Assembly: GCA_023138875.1 (NCBI GenBank)
Contig: JAGLOO010000056.1
Location: 1 to 34,678, forward strand
DNA: 34,678 nucleotides
Source: Bacteroidales bacterium
GTDB lineage: Bacteria > Bacteroidota > Bacteroidia > Bacteroidales > GCA-2748055
Reading direction: 5' to 3'
Of the stretch, positions 6,758 through 15,013 are shown piece by piece. Under the pieces are notes generated by a model. It worked only from the letters and a program-made list of their open reading frames with translations. It was not told the origin of the DNA and ran no database searches. A program made the position numbers and the translations under genes. Position 1 is the stretch's first letter. Every line of letters starts with the position of its first letter.

Positions 6758-9700
6758 ATGAGCAATTCAAAATCCTCATCAGAAAGTAATCATTACAAAA
6801 ATGAGATTCAACGTCTGGAAAGACTTTTTGAAAGTTCAAGTTTGCATTATCAAAGTCTTGACGCTGAAGGGATCCTGGTAAAAGTGAACGCGGCATGGTT
6901 AAACACGATGGGTTATAATGAAGATGAAATTATACACAGATGGTTTGGAGATTTTCTTTCCGAGGATTCAAGAAAAAGATTCAGCAGAAGCTATAAAGAT
7001 CTGCTGAAGAATCGAATTAAGAAAGAGATTGAATTAACGCTCACCTGCAAGGATGGTTCAAAGCTATTTGCTGAGTTCATCTGTAATGGAAATTTTGATA
7101 AGAGCGGTGCCCTGATCAATACTCACTGTATATTTAAAAATATTACAAAGTTACGGCTTACCGAACAGGCATTGAAGGAGAGTGAGAAGAAATACTCTCA
7201 ACTGGTCGAATTGTCAAATGTCGGAATCTTTGAATTTGATCTTGGCACAAGAAAATTTACATATCTGAATGAAGTCATTAAAAGAGAGTTAGGCATAAAG
7301 GATGAGGATGTTGGGCATTTTGATATTGAGGATTTTCTTTCCGATGAAGATAAAATCCTTTACCATGAAAGAATGAACAAACTCTTAAATGGCGAGAACA
7401 TTCCAAATGTGGTTGAATTCCAAATTACAAACAGTAAGGGCAGGAATATCTGGGGTCAAACAACAAACAGTTATATACTTGATGATCAAAAGAGGATCCG
7501 GATCATCGGAGTTGCGCAGGATATTACAGCCAGGAAACAACTGGAACTGGAACTTGAAAGTTATTACAGTACTTTACAACAAATCACAAACAATATTCCG
7601 GCTGTCATATTTCAATATAAAATTGAAAATAACGAGAGCTCCTTCGTATACGTGTCCAGGAATATTGAACAATACACCGGGTATACCGAACAGCAAATCA
7701 TAAAGGATCCGTCTCTCGTAACAAAACTTATTGATCAAAAAGACTTTAAAGGACTTTCTGCATTAATTGATACAGCGTTGGAGAAAGGAGAGCCTGCCCA
7801 CCTGACCTACAGAGTGACTAAGCTGGATGGGACCAGAAGTTGGACCAAGACCATCTTATCCCCTAAAGTCCTGAATAATGGAACTACGCTCTGGACAGGT
7901 ATCTGCAGCGATATTACCAGTGAAATGGAGTTAAAGGAAAAGCTACAATTCTCAGAGCTAAGGTACAAAGCGCTGGTGAATTCAGCTGCTTCTGGAATTT
8001 CCACAATGGCAAAAAACGGTATCATCCTGACAGTGAATCCCCGTTTATGTGAAATCAGCGGATACAGGGAAGAGGAGCTGGTTGGTAAGCATTTTCTAAA
8101 GATCCCGGCATTCTACACCAAAGATGCTGCAAAATATATTACACTTTATAAAAACGCACTGAAAGGTATTATTCCATCAGAACCGGTTCAATTTGAATGG
8201 AAACAAAAAAACGGGGAGAAACGTTGGGGAGAAGCTTTTCTCGGTGTCCTGTTACAGAACGATAAACCGGTTGGCTACCAGTCGGTGTTAACTGATATAA
8301 CGAACCGTGTCTTATTGGAGAAAAAGGAAAAGCAGAGAGAAAAAGAGATCAATTTCCTGTTTGAATCGGCAGTAAAGTTACTAAACATTGAAAACGAAAA
8401 AGATCTGTTTTCCTTTATTGCTACCCAGGCTCAAAAGCTGATTCCCGGATCAATTGTTGAGGTTAATTCAATTTCCGAAGAGGGAGATACTTTGAGAATT
8501 GAAGCGATCAGATTCCCGGATAGATCCAAGTATACGAAAGTTATGCGCCTGCTTGAGAATAGTTTAACGGGAAGGACATTTAGCGTCAATAAGTCAACCT
8601 TCAATTATACCATTACCGGAAAACTGGAAAGATATCATGACAGTATTTATGAACTGGCATTGAGGCAGGTCCCAAAAGTCGTCTGTGATCAAATAGAAAA
8701 GGTGATTGACCTGGGATCGATCCATGAAATATCCCTGGGCACCCGGGATCGCATCCTGGGAGGGTGTGCATTTTTTCTGAAGAAAGGTCAGGAGATCAAA
8801 AACGCAGGTATTATTGAAACACTATTCAGGGAGGCCTCCAGTGCGCTGGTTCGGTTACGTACAGCCAAGGGATTAGATAGGAGTGAAAAGCTGTATAGAT
8901 CATTGGCTGAAAGTTCAGGTGAATGGATCATACGGTTTAACAAAGAGTTCCAGCATATATATGTGAATTATGCTGTAATCAAAGCATTCAATAAGAATAC
9001 AGATGAATTTCTTGGAAAGACTTGCAGTAAGATGGGATTTTCTAAAGAGCATACAAAGTTGATTGAAAACCAGTTATCAAAGACCATAGTAGAAAATAAA
9101 CCATCTCAATGTGATATTGAACTCACTATCGGGGGAAAATCAGATTTCTATGAATGGCACTTTTACCCGGAATCGTCGGAAAAAGGTGTTGTAGAATCCG
9201 TGCTTGTAAATGCCAGGAATATTACACGTAGAAAAGAGATGGAAGGTAGATTGTTAGAGGCCGTTTCCAAGAAGAATAAGTTATACTCCATTATCAGTCA
9301 TGATCTGCGTTCACCTTTCAACAGCATTATCGGGTTTCTCAATTTATTGAAGGATCGTTATCCGAAACTTTCAGATGAAGAACGGCTAAAATATATCAAT
9401 ATCATTGAGGAATCATCTCAGAATTGTTTGTCTCTTTTTAATTCCATACTTCAATGGTCCAGTGAATACGAAACTGCTGAGTCAATAAAGCCGGTATTTT
9501 TCGATCTAAGTTTACTTGTTCAAAAGGTAATTGATCTTAACAATGCAGCAATTTTGGAAAATGAGTTAAAAATATTTAATGAGGTTACCAATGGCATCAT
9601 TGTGATTGCAGATTACAATATGATCTTTACAGTGATCCGAAACCTTTTTACCAATGCAATGAAATTTTCTAAAAATGGGGGAGCAATTATTTTATCAGCA

Positions 9701-9943
9701 CTGGATCAAAAGAACAATATTTTATGCAAGATCCAGGATTTTGGGATTGGGATGAGTGAAGAGAATGTGGAGAAGATCCTCAGGAAAAATGTGCGGATAA
9801 CAACAACCGGCACAAATGGCATAACCGGATTCGGATTGGGCTTAAAGCTCTCAAAGGAGTTTGTTGAAAACAACAATGGCAGGTTATGGATAGAGAGTAA
9901 GCCCGGGAAAGGCACCACCGTTTTTTTTACACTGGAGAAATAG
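6758..9943 (+). CDS. Soluble multi-PAS/GAF sensor histidine kinase
   Basis: This 1061-residue kinase has no signal peptide or membrane helix, so it is cytoplasmic. By eye it has four PAS/PAC units (about 20-140, 147-265, 270-395 and 400-525), a GAF-like region (about 535-715), a fifth PAS (about 720-830), a HisKA dimerisation helix with phospho-acceptor H848 in SHDLRSPFNSIIGF, and a HATPase_c domain. The ATPase domain has an N-box at about 962 (NLFTNAMKF), the G1 box DFGIGMS and the G2 box GFGLGLKLSKEF. PAS-terminal blocks such as GVAQDITARKQLE and NARNITRRKEME are clear. There is no receiver domain and no response regulator gene nearby, so its partner is encoded elsewhere. It is apparently co-transcribed with the AbiEi-type gene upstream. 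Confidence 0.92.
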   Translation: MSNSKSSSESNHYKNEIQRLERLFESSSLHYQSLDAEGILVKVNAAWLNTMGYNEDEIIHRWFGDFLSEDSRKRFSRSYKDLLKNRIKKEIELTLTCKDGSKLFAEFICNGNFDKSGALINTHCIFKNITKLRLTEQALKESEKKYSQLVELSNVGIFEFDLGTRKFTYLNEVIKRELGIKDEDVGHFDIEDFLSDEDKILYHERMNKLLNGENIPNVVEFQITNSKGRNIWGQTTNSYILDDQKRIRIIGVAQDITARKQLELELESYYSTLQQITNNIPAVIFQYKIENNESSFVYVSRNIEQYTGYTEQQIIKDPSLVTKLIDQKDFKGLSALIDTALEKGEPAHLTYRVTKLDGTRSWTKTILSPKVLNNGTTLWTGICSDITSEMELKEKLQFSELRYKALVNSAASGISTMAKNGIILTVNPRLCEISGYREEELVGKHFLKIPAFYTKDAAKYITLYKNALKGIIPSEPVQFEWKQKNGEKRWGEAFLGVLLQNDKPVGYQSVLTDITNRVLLEKKEKQREKEINFLFESAVKLLNIENEKDLFSFIATQAQKLIPGSIVEVNSISEEGDTLRIEAIRFPDRSKYTKVMRLLENSLTGRTFSVNKSTFNYTITGKLERYHDSIYELALRQVPKVVCDQIEKVIDLGSIHEISLGTRDRILGGCAFFLKKGQEIKNAGIIETLFREASSALVRLRTAKGLDRSEKLYRSLAESSGEWIIRFNKEFQHIYVNYAVIKAFNKNTDEFLGKTCSKMGFSKEHTKLIENQLSKTIVENKPSQCDIELTIGGKSDFYEWHFYPESSEKGVVESVLVNARNITRRKEMEGRLLEAVSKKNKLYSIISHDLRSPFNSIIGFLNLLKDRYPKLSDEERLKYINIIEESSQNCLSLFNSILQWSSEYETAESIKPVFFDLSLLVQKVIDLNNAAILENELKIFNEVTNGIIVIADYNMIFTVIRNLFTNAMKFSKNGGAIILSALDQKNNILCKIQDFGIGMSEENVEKILRKNVRITTTGTNGITGFGLGLKLSKEFVENNNGRLWIESKPGKGTTVFFTLEK

Positions 9944-10006
9944 TCTTAATTTAATTCTGAAAGGAAAAACTCTATTTCCTGATTCAAGAAGTATAGTTAA
10001 TTGATG

Positions 10007-11284
10007 CTAAAACGCCCTTGAAAAAGCTTTTGACATTATATCCTGTTCCATAGTAGAAATTCCATATTCTTTTGAGATTTCTCTCCATTGTTGAACAGAT
10101 TGCCGTACTTGGTTTACAATCTCATCTGACCTGGGTCCTGTCAACCTAAAATATTCTGCTACTTCTAGTGCAAGATCAATATCAAGTGAATTATCATCCT
10201 CTGAAATATTTATACTTAGCCCGGATCCGGTTTCAACTGGATTAATATCAAAAGCTGGAGAGAGAATCCAGCCATCGTCATTTAAAATAAAACCATGATT
10301 ACGAAGGTGATCATCAGTGTTAGAGACACATATATAAAAAACAATTCTTCTCCATAATTCTTCAAGATCTTTGTTTACTCGAGCGCCATGTTGAATTAGA
10401 AACTCTACCAGTTCCAAATAGCTTGCTCCATCGCTATAATCAGTGCCATCCTTATAACTTAGCATGGTTAGAGCTGAAGCAAAATGAATTCTTTTTCCAT
10501 TTGAAGTTCGATCAAATCGCTTGGTTAAAAAAGTATGGTGGTGACTGGAAAACTTCTGAACTCTCGATTCAGCAACATTTAATCCTGCATTTTTTGCCAA
10601 TCGATGTATAATCATTTCCCACGCTCCAATATTATTTAGATCCTTTGAACTAGGGAATTTTGCTATCCATGGTTTATTGTCAGGATCTAAAACACTGGAC
10701 TTGGGCCGAGCTCCACCCAGAGCCGACCCAGGGGCTATTAACAAGTTTAACCAAGTAAGGTATTCCGGATCTTCCGAGATATCTTCTTTTTCTAATTGTA
10801 AACTTGCATATTCCAAGTTTCTTAGTGTTGTCCAGGGAGGAGATGCAAGTCTGCTTTTATTATTATCCAGAAAATCACCTGTAGGATCTGTCCTGAATCT
10901 CAATGCGCCCATTCTATGTCCATCAAAAACCCCTAATAAGTAATCAGATTCATAAAGATTCTTAGGCTCCCTGCCTTCTTTCCTTGCAATAGCAGCTTCT
11001 CGTCTTCTCATCAGCATTCGTCCCCAACTGTCGGGTGAAGAATCTAAAAATAATTCGAAATCTGCCTTATCATCATGTAAATACTGAGGGCCTGAATATA
11101 AGCCCAGTTCCGGATCTAAGACTTGAGCTATTCCGGACTGCAACCAATCCTCACTATATTTAAAGTAAAAGACCTCTTTGCCCCTGGTGACATTAACATT
11201 TAGTACGCCCAATCTAAATGGCTCATCTAATTCTGACCAATGAGCATAAACAATTATTCGTTTTTGGTTAGTATTCTGTGTCAT
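10007..11284 (-). CDS. hipA: HipA-family serine/threonine kinase toxin
   Basis: HipA toxins are protein kinases; E. coli HipA phosphorylates glutamyl-tRNA synthetase and induces persistence. The target here is not known. The 425 residues match the usual length. An N-terminal couple_hipA-like part (GVLNVNVTRGKEVFYFKYS) precedes the kinase core: GGARPKS nucleotide loop near residue 192, WIAKFPS with the ATP-contacting lysine, TFLTKRFDR, catalytic SNTDDHLRNHGF near 318-330, and the metal-binding SPAFDINP near 343. All the key residues appear intact, so the kinase should be active. The gene follows hipB after 4 nt, antitoxin first as usual. It is convergent with the histidine kinase gene. Confidence 0.92.
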   Translation of the reverse strand: MTQNTNQKRIIVYAHWSELDEPFRLGVLNVNVTRGKEVFYFKYSEDWLQSGIAQVLDPELGLYSGPQYLHDDKADFELFLDSSPDSWGRMLMRRREAAIARKEGREPKNLYESDYLLGVFDGHRMGALRFRTDPTGDFLDNNKSRLASPPWTTLRNLEYASLQLEKEDISEDPEYLTWLNLLIAPGSALGGARPKSSVLDPDNKPWIAKFPSSKDLNNIGAWEMIIHRLAKNAGLNVAESRVQKFSSHHHTFLTKRFDRTSNGKRIHFASALTMLSYKDGTDYSDGASYLELVEFLIQHGARVNKDLEELWRRIVFYICVSNTDDHLRNHGFILNDDGWILSPAFDINPVETGSGLSINISEDDNSLDIDLALEVAEYFRLTGPRSDEIVNQVRQSVQQWREISKEYGISTMEQDIMSKAFSRAF

Positions 11285-11288
11285 AAGA

Positions 11289-11609
11289 CTATTTTGTTCT
11301 GGTTCTTTTAGGAGCTCTTTCTTTTACTGTAAGTTTTGAATCCTGAAGCTTTCTACCCAGCGCATCATCCTTGGCAACATTACCTAAATCTTTTTCCAAT
11401 CCAAGAACCAGAAGAACCTGAAGATATGCACCAATGCTTACAGTAGAAGCACCATTTTCAATTGCCCATAGTGTTTTACGAGAAATATTAGCTCTTTCAG
11501 AAATCTGGTTAGCACTTAGTTTTCGTCTTAATCTAGCATACTTTATATTCTCACCAAGCTCCTTAAGTATTCTTTTTTGCTTTGGTAGTAAAATCGTTCT
11601 CTTTTTCAT
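11289..11609 (-). CDS. hipB: HipB-type Xre helix-turn-helix antitoxin
   Basis: This is the DNA-binding antitoxin partner of the adjacent HipA. The HTH spans about residues 20-75: LGENIKYARLRRKLSANQIS, then ERANISRKTLWAIENG (recognition helix). A charged C-terminal tail (TVKERAPKRTRTK) may contact HipA. I placed the start at the ATG at 11609, seven codons inside the longest frame, because the upstream alternative at 11630 lies within the -7 box and would precede the expected transcription start. HipB normally represses its own operon, and a palindrome overlaps the promoter here. Confidence 0.88.
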   Translation of the reverse strand: MKKRTILLPKQKRILKELGENIKYARLRRKLSANQISERANISRKTLWAIENGASTVSIGAYLQVLLVLGLEKDLGNVAKDDALGRKLQDSKLTVKERAPKRTRTK

Positions 11610-11617
11610 AACGTGTA

Positions 11618-11635
11618 GTATAATATACAAATATA
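11618..11635 (-). promoter_or_regulatory. hipBA promoter -7 box overlapped by a palindromic candidate operator
   Basis: On the minus strand TATATTTG (11635-11628) fits the TAnnTTTG -7 consensus. A perfect 11-nt palindrome, GTATAATATAC at 11618-11628, overlaps its downstream end and the expected transcription start. A palindrome in this place is what HipB autorepression would need. The -33 element is not clear. Confidence 0.45.
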
Positions 11636-11700
11636 CGATAAAATGAGTAATTTAATACACATTATAATTATTTATTCATTAATATTAAGGATTGAATACT

Positions 11701-11782
11701 CATCTCCTGGTAAAGTTTACCGGGCTTTTCAATCTCTTTTAGTTTGTCAATAAAGGAATAGCAAAGTCATTTCCAGCTTACC
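11701..11782 (-). pseudogene. lysS 3'-end fragment, copy A
   Basis: Read on the minus strand from 11760, the bases encode YSFIDKLKEIEKPGKLYQEM. This matches the C-terminal extension of the intact lysyl-tRNA synthetase (YTTIEKLKEVEKPGKLANDL) and, more closely, copy B at 12722-12925. Upstream of it the match is lost apart from a possible KLG, and downstream the frame runs out after ten unrelated codons. There is no start codon or protein body. It lies in the leader region of the TPR lipoprotein gene, antisense to it. Confidence 0.75.
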
Positions 11783-11837
11783 TGAAATGTACAAGAGAAG
11801 AAAGATTTGGAAATCAAACACAGAATGCAGATTTGAC

Positions 11838-11868
11838 TTGACTTAAGTATTAATACATCATAACTTTG
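11838..11868 (+). promoter_or_regulatory. Promoter of the TPR lipoprotein gene
   Basis: TTG at 11838-11840 and TAACTTTG at 11861-11868, 20 nt apart, match the Bacteroidota -33/-7 pattern. The start codon lies 31 nt downstream of the -7 box. Confidence 0.6.
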
Positions 11869-11899
11869 ATTAGTTAACTGATTTTAATTTCTTAATGCT

Positions 11900-12694
11900 A
11901 TGAAAAAACAAAAAACCCTCAAACCAGTATTGCTACTGATCCTTGCACTTCTTGTTACTCAGTGTACTCAGGAAGTGAAGGAAAAGACGATCCCCATAAC
12001 AACCGATTCTGAAGCTGCCCTTGAGCTGTATCAAAAAGCAGTGGAAACTTTCGAAGATGTTTACATCGAGAAGGCAATAGACCTGTTTGATAAAGCCCTG
12101 TCGGAAGATCCTGATTTTTTTATGGCATCTTTTCGGCTGGCAGCATTCAACCTTTACTTTTATAAAAATGAAGAGAGGTTTAACAAGTATTCGGAAATTG
12201 CTCTAAAGTCTGATGCAGAATTAAGTAAGGGTGAAGAACTGTTCAAATCCATGCTTGAAAGAATGAAGAATGAGCCGGAGAGTGATTTTACTGATCTGGC
12301 GAAACAGCTGGTAGAACTATACCCGGAAGATGATGAGGCTTATTATGCACTGGCATTTGCAAATAGGATTATCAAAGATTACCAGGGTGTAGTTGAAGCC
12401 TATAAAAATGCACTTGAGGTAACAGATAATCAGGCTCCTATATATAATATGATGGGCTATGCCTATTTGGATCTGGAGCAATTTGACGAGGCTCGTATTG
12501 CTTTTGATAAGTACATTGAACTGGAACCAGACCTCCCTAATCCATATGATTCAAAAGGCGACTATCATATGAAGGTTGACGAGTATGGAAAAGCATACGA
12601 AAGTTTTTTGAAAGCTTACGAGATTGACAGCTTATGGAGTTATAAAAAGGCTATGAAGGCGAAAGGCCTGCAGGACAGTCTCCAGGTGGAGTAG
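11900..12694 (+). CDS. TPR-repeat lipoprotein
   Basis: The product has 264 residues. An N-terminal lysine-rich hydrophobic segment ends in LLVTQC, with Cys22 as the probable lipid attachment site. The lipobox is imperfect because Gln sits at -1, so a simple signal peptide remains possible. The rest is helical tetratricopeptide repeat. One repeat lies near residues 40-75 and at least three occur between about 145 and 250, including AYYALAFANRIIKDYQG, IYNMMGYAYLDLEQFDEA and YDSKGDYHMKVDEYGKAYES. TPR lipoproteins usually act as scaffolds at the periplasmic face of a membrane; the partner is unknown. The gene has its own promoter and terminator and is bracketed by two lysS tail fragments. Confidence 0.8.
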   Translation: MKKQKTLKPVLLLILALLVTQCTQEVKEKTIPITTDSEAALELYQKAVETFEDVYIEKAIDLFDKALSEDPDFFMASFRLAAFNLYFYKNEERFNKYSEIALKSDAELSKGEELFKSMLERMKNEPESDFTDLAKQLVELYPEDDEAYYALAFANRIIKDYQGVVEAYKNALEVTDNQAPIYNMMGYAYLDLEQFDEARIAFDKYIELEPDLPNPYDSKGDYHMKVDEYGKAYESFLKAYEIDSLWSYKKAMKAKGLQDSLQVE

Positions 12695-12714
12695 AAATGA
12701 CTTCGCTTGAAAAT

Positions 12715-12739
12715 CCCGGAGCTAATATTCCGGGTTTTT
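12715..12739 (+). terminator. Rho-independent terminator
   Basis: CCCGGA (12715-12720) pairs with TCCGGG (12729-12734) around an 8-nt loop and is followed by five T residues. It closes the TPR lipoprotein transcript. Its left part overlaps the end of lysS fragment copy B on the opposite strand. Confidence 0.75.
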
Positions 12740-12925
12740 CTTGCGGTACCCCATCATCTCCTGGTGTAGTTTACCGGGCTTTTCAATCTCCCTGAGTTTG
12801 TCAATGGTGGTATAACCCAGTTTTTGGAGGGGCTCTATCCATTCCTCCGGGATCCCAAGGTCTGAATATTCCTGCGTACTGCTGACTGCCGACTACCGAC
12901 TGGTCTCCGATTTCATCTTCGGGAA
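12722..12925 (-). pseudogene. lysS 3'-end fragment, copy B
   Basis: Read on the minus strand from 12925, one frame gives FPKMKSETSR, a TAG at 12893-12895, and then EYSDLGIPEEWIEPLQKLGY, YTTIDKLREIEKPGKLHQEM and MGYRKKNPEY before a stop. The same order occurs at the end of the resident lysS: FPQMKPET, EYLELGIPGEWVEVLKKLRY, KPGKL, NGYNKKN. About two thirds of the residues agree by eye. Everything before the class II motif 3 region is absent and there is an in-frame stop, so this is a relic. The bases from 12926 to 13174 hold no further gene that I can see. Confidence 0.8.
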
Positions 12926-13174
12926 ACATCTGAGTTGGGATGAGAGTCTTGATGGGGCTTGATCGGAACTGTGGTTGAGAGTTTAATGATCATTTTATCG
13001 GGCGAGATTCCTGCTTTGTTAGTGGAATAAAAAGATGTTACAAAATACATTGTACCTTCTTATTCTAATTACGAATAATATCTAGTTTTACGGGAAATAT
13101 TTACAGCCATCAGTAATACTTTGATCAGTTTTTATATCAGATAAAAAATCTTATGACCAACTGAATATATAACC

Positions 13175-14680
13175 ATGAGAGATCTAGAAGTTTTAATGAA
13201 TCCGAATAAGATGGTAAGACATCTTCAAAAACCGACGTATGAGTTTACAAAATACGACATCATTAAGTTTATTGACGATCATAATATCGAGATGCTCAAC
13301 TTCAGGTATGTGGGTGAAGATGGAAAATTAAAAACACTCAATTTTGTCATTACCAGTAAAGATTATCTGGAATCGATCTTATCGACAGGCGAGCGTGTTG
13401 ACGGGTCAAGTTTGTTTTCTTATATCGATGCAGAATCTAGTGATTTGTATATCATACCAAGATTTCGGACCGCATTTGTCAATCCTTTCACGGAGCAGCC
13501 CACCTTAGATATCCTTTGCTCGTTTTACACAAAAGACGGGAAACCTCTTGAAAGCGCCCCGGAGTATATCTTGAAAAAAGCATCCATCCTGTTTACAAAA
13601 GAAACCGGCTATACTTTCAAAGCAATGGGCGAGCTGGAGTATTATATAATCAGTGATAAAAACGATTTATACCCGGCTAAAGACCAAAGAGGTTATCATA
13701 CTGCGGCTCCTTTTACCAATTGGGAAAGCCTGAGATTAGAAGCCTTACAGATTATAGCTCAAAGTGGTGGGAAGGTAAAATACGGCCATTCAGAGGTTGG
13801 CAACTTTAATACTGAAACCCATATGTATGAACAGCATGAAATTGAGTTTAATCCTGTAGAGGCTGAAGAGGCTGTTGAGCAACTTATAATAGCCAAATGG
13901 ATATTAAGAATGCTCGGTCAGAAATATGGAGTGACTATCAGTTTTGCTCCCAAAATTACCGTTGGGAAAGCCGGTAGTGGATTACATATTCACATGCTGA
14001 TTGAAAAGGATGGTATAAACTATATGGCAGATGATGAAGGTTTAACTGACACAGCTAAAAAAATGATAGCAGGCATTTTAGATAAAGCGCAATCCTTAAC
14101 CGCTTTCGGCAACACAATACCTACCTCCTACTTACGATTGGTACCCCATCAGGAAGCACCGACTATGGTGTGTTGGGGCGACAGTAATCGATCGGTATTA
14201 GTACGTGTACCATTAGGATGGATAGCTAAAACCAATATGATTAAAGACGCTAATCCTCAGGAAAGAGGTGAGGTACCTTACATCCCCGGAAAACAAACCG
14301 TCGAATTCAGAGTGCCTGACGGCTCTGCTGATTTATACCACTTAATGGCCGGAATAATACTGGCTTCAAAAGAGGGATTACTTTCAAAGGATTCTTTAAA
14401 AATAGCCAGAGATTTATACATCAATGTCAATATCTTCAATCAGGAACACAAAGCCATCTTAGATCGGTTAAAAGCTTTACCAACATCATGTTATGAATCC
14501 GCAGAGTATTTAGAAAATGATGCTGAATTCTACCAAAGAGATGAAGTTTTTCCAAAAGGGACTCTTGATAGTTTTATAGAAAGACTTAAAGCATTTGATG
14601 ATCAAGAATTAAGTGAACGTCTATTCAATAAACCCGAAGGAGTAAAAAAACTGGTTGATCAACATTTTCATTGTATGTAA
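13175..14680 (+). CDS. glnA: Glutamine synthetase family protein (type I-like)
   Basis: This enzyme should join ammonia to glutamate with ATP to make glutamine. The 501 residues fit the Bacteroidota GS I-like family. The N-terminal beta-grasp (FTKYDIIKFIDDHNIEMLNF) leads to VDGSSLF. The catalytic domain has MGELEYY, EQHEIEFNPVEAEEA, the ATP/glutamate block GKAGSGLHIHM, RLVPHQEAPT, WGDSNRSVLVRVP and VEFRVPDGSADLYHLMAG. The RLVPHQEAPT segment differs from the RLVPGYEAP of E. coli GlnA, as in this Bacteroidota branch. The adenylylation-loop tyrosine of proteobacterial GS is not evident. The gene stands alone with about 250 nt of non-coding DNA upstream. A TACTTTG at 13121-13127 is one base short of a -7 consensus, so I do not call the promoter. 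Confidence 0.9.
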   Translation: MRDLEVLMNPNKMVRHLQKPTYEFTKYDIIKFIDDHNIEMLNFRYVGEDGKLKTLNFVITSKDYLESILSTGERVDGSSLFSYIDAESSDLYIIPRFRTAFVNPFTEQPTLDILCSFYTKDGKPLESAPEYILKKASILFTKETGYTFKAMGELEYYIISDKNDLYPAKDQRGYHTAAPFTNWESLRLEALQIIAQSGGKVKYGHSEVGNFNTETHMYEQHEIEFNPVEAEEAVEQLIIAKWILRMLGQKYGVTISFAPKITVGKAGSGLHIHMLIEKDGINYMADDEGLTDTAKKMIAGILDKAQSLTAFGNTIPTSYLRLVPHQEAPTMVCWGDSNRSVLVRVPLGWIAKTNMIKDANPQERGEVPYIPGKQTVEFRVPDGSADLYHLMAGIILASKEGLLSKDSLKIARDLYINVNIFNQEHKAILDRLKALPTSCYESAEYLENDAEFYQRDEVFPKGTLDSFIERLKAFDDQELSERLFNKPEGVKKLVDQHFHCM

Positions 14681-15013
14681 CTGTCATCTTCATTTTGTAG
14701 ACAACCAAGTAACAAAAAAGCCCCAACCGAGGAAGAACGAAGTGATGACGAGCTCATGAACAGCTGAAAGCTGTGAGTAATCGGGTGATTGAGATAACTT
14801 TAGGAAGGGAGAGGAGCTGGGACAAACTTGTGACATTCTTATAAGCGATTAGTTGGTATGAAACTTTTGAAAATTATTGATGTAAAGTTCATAGTTGAAA
14901 TCAAATTTGAGAACTCTATTCTTACTATTCTTTACTGTGTAACGTCAGCTAAAAGTGGACTAGTTTATTATTCTTGTTGGATACGGCACATAATATTCAG
15001 GGGAGTAGCAAGA
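14681..15013. other. Intergenic stretch without recognised gene
   Basis: Nothing convincing is seen here between the convergent glnA and glycosyltransferase genes. A 76-codon plus-strand frame from 14858 is low-complexity, has no family marks and runs into the antisense of the glycosyltransferase 3' end. I see no tRNA, CRISPR or clear terminator. Confidence 0.5.

Noticed and set aside
9944-10006. Terminator between the histidine kinase and hipA
   Set aside because: The AGGAAA/TTTCCT pairing is short and AT-rich without a T-run, so it is not convincing.
13115-13130. glnA promoter at TACTTTG
   Set aside because: One base is missing from the TAnnTTTG spacing and no -33 element is at the right distance.
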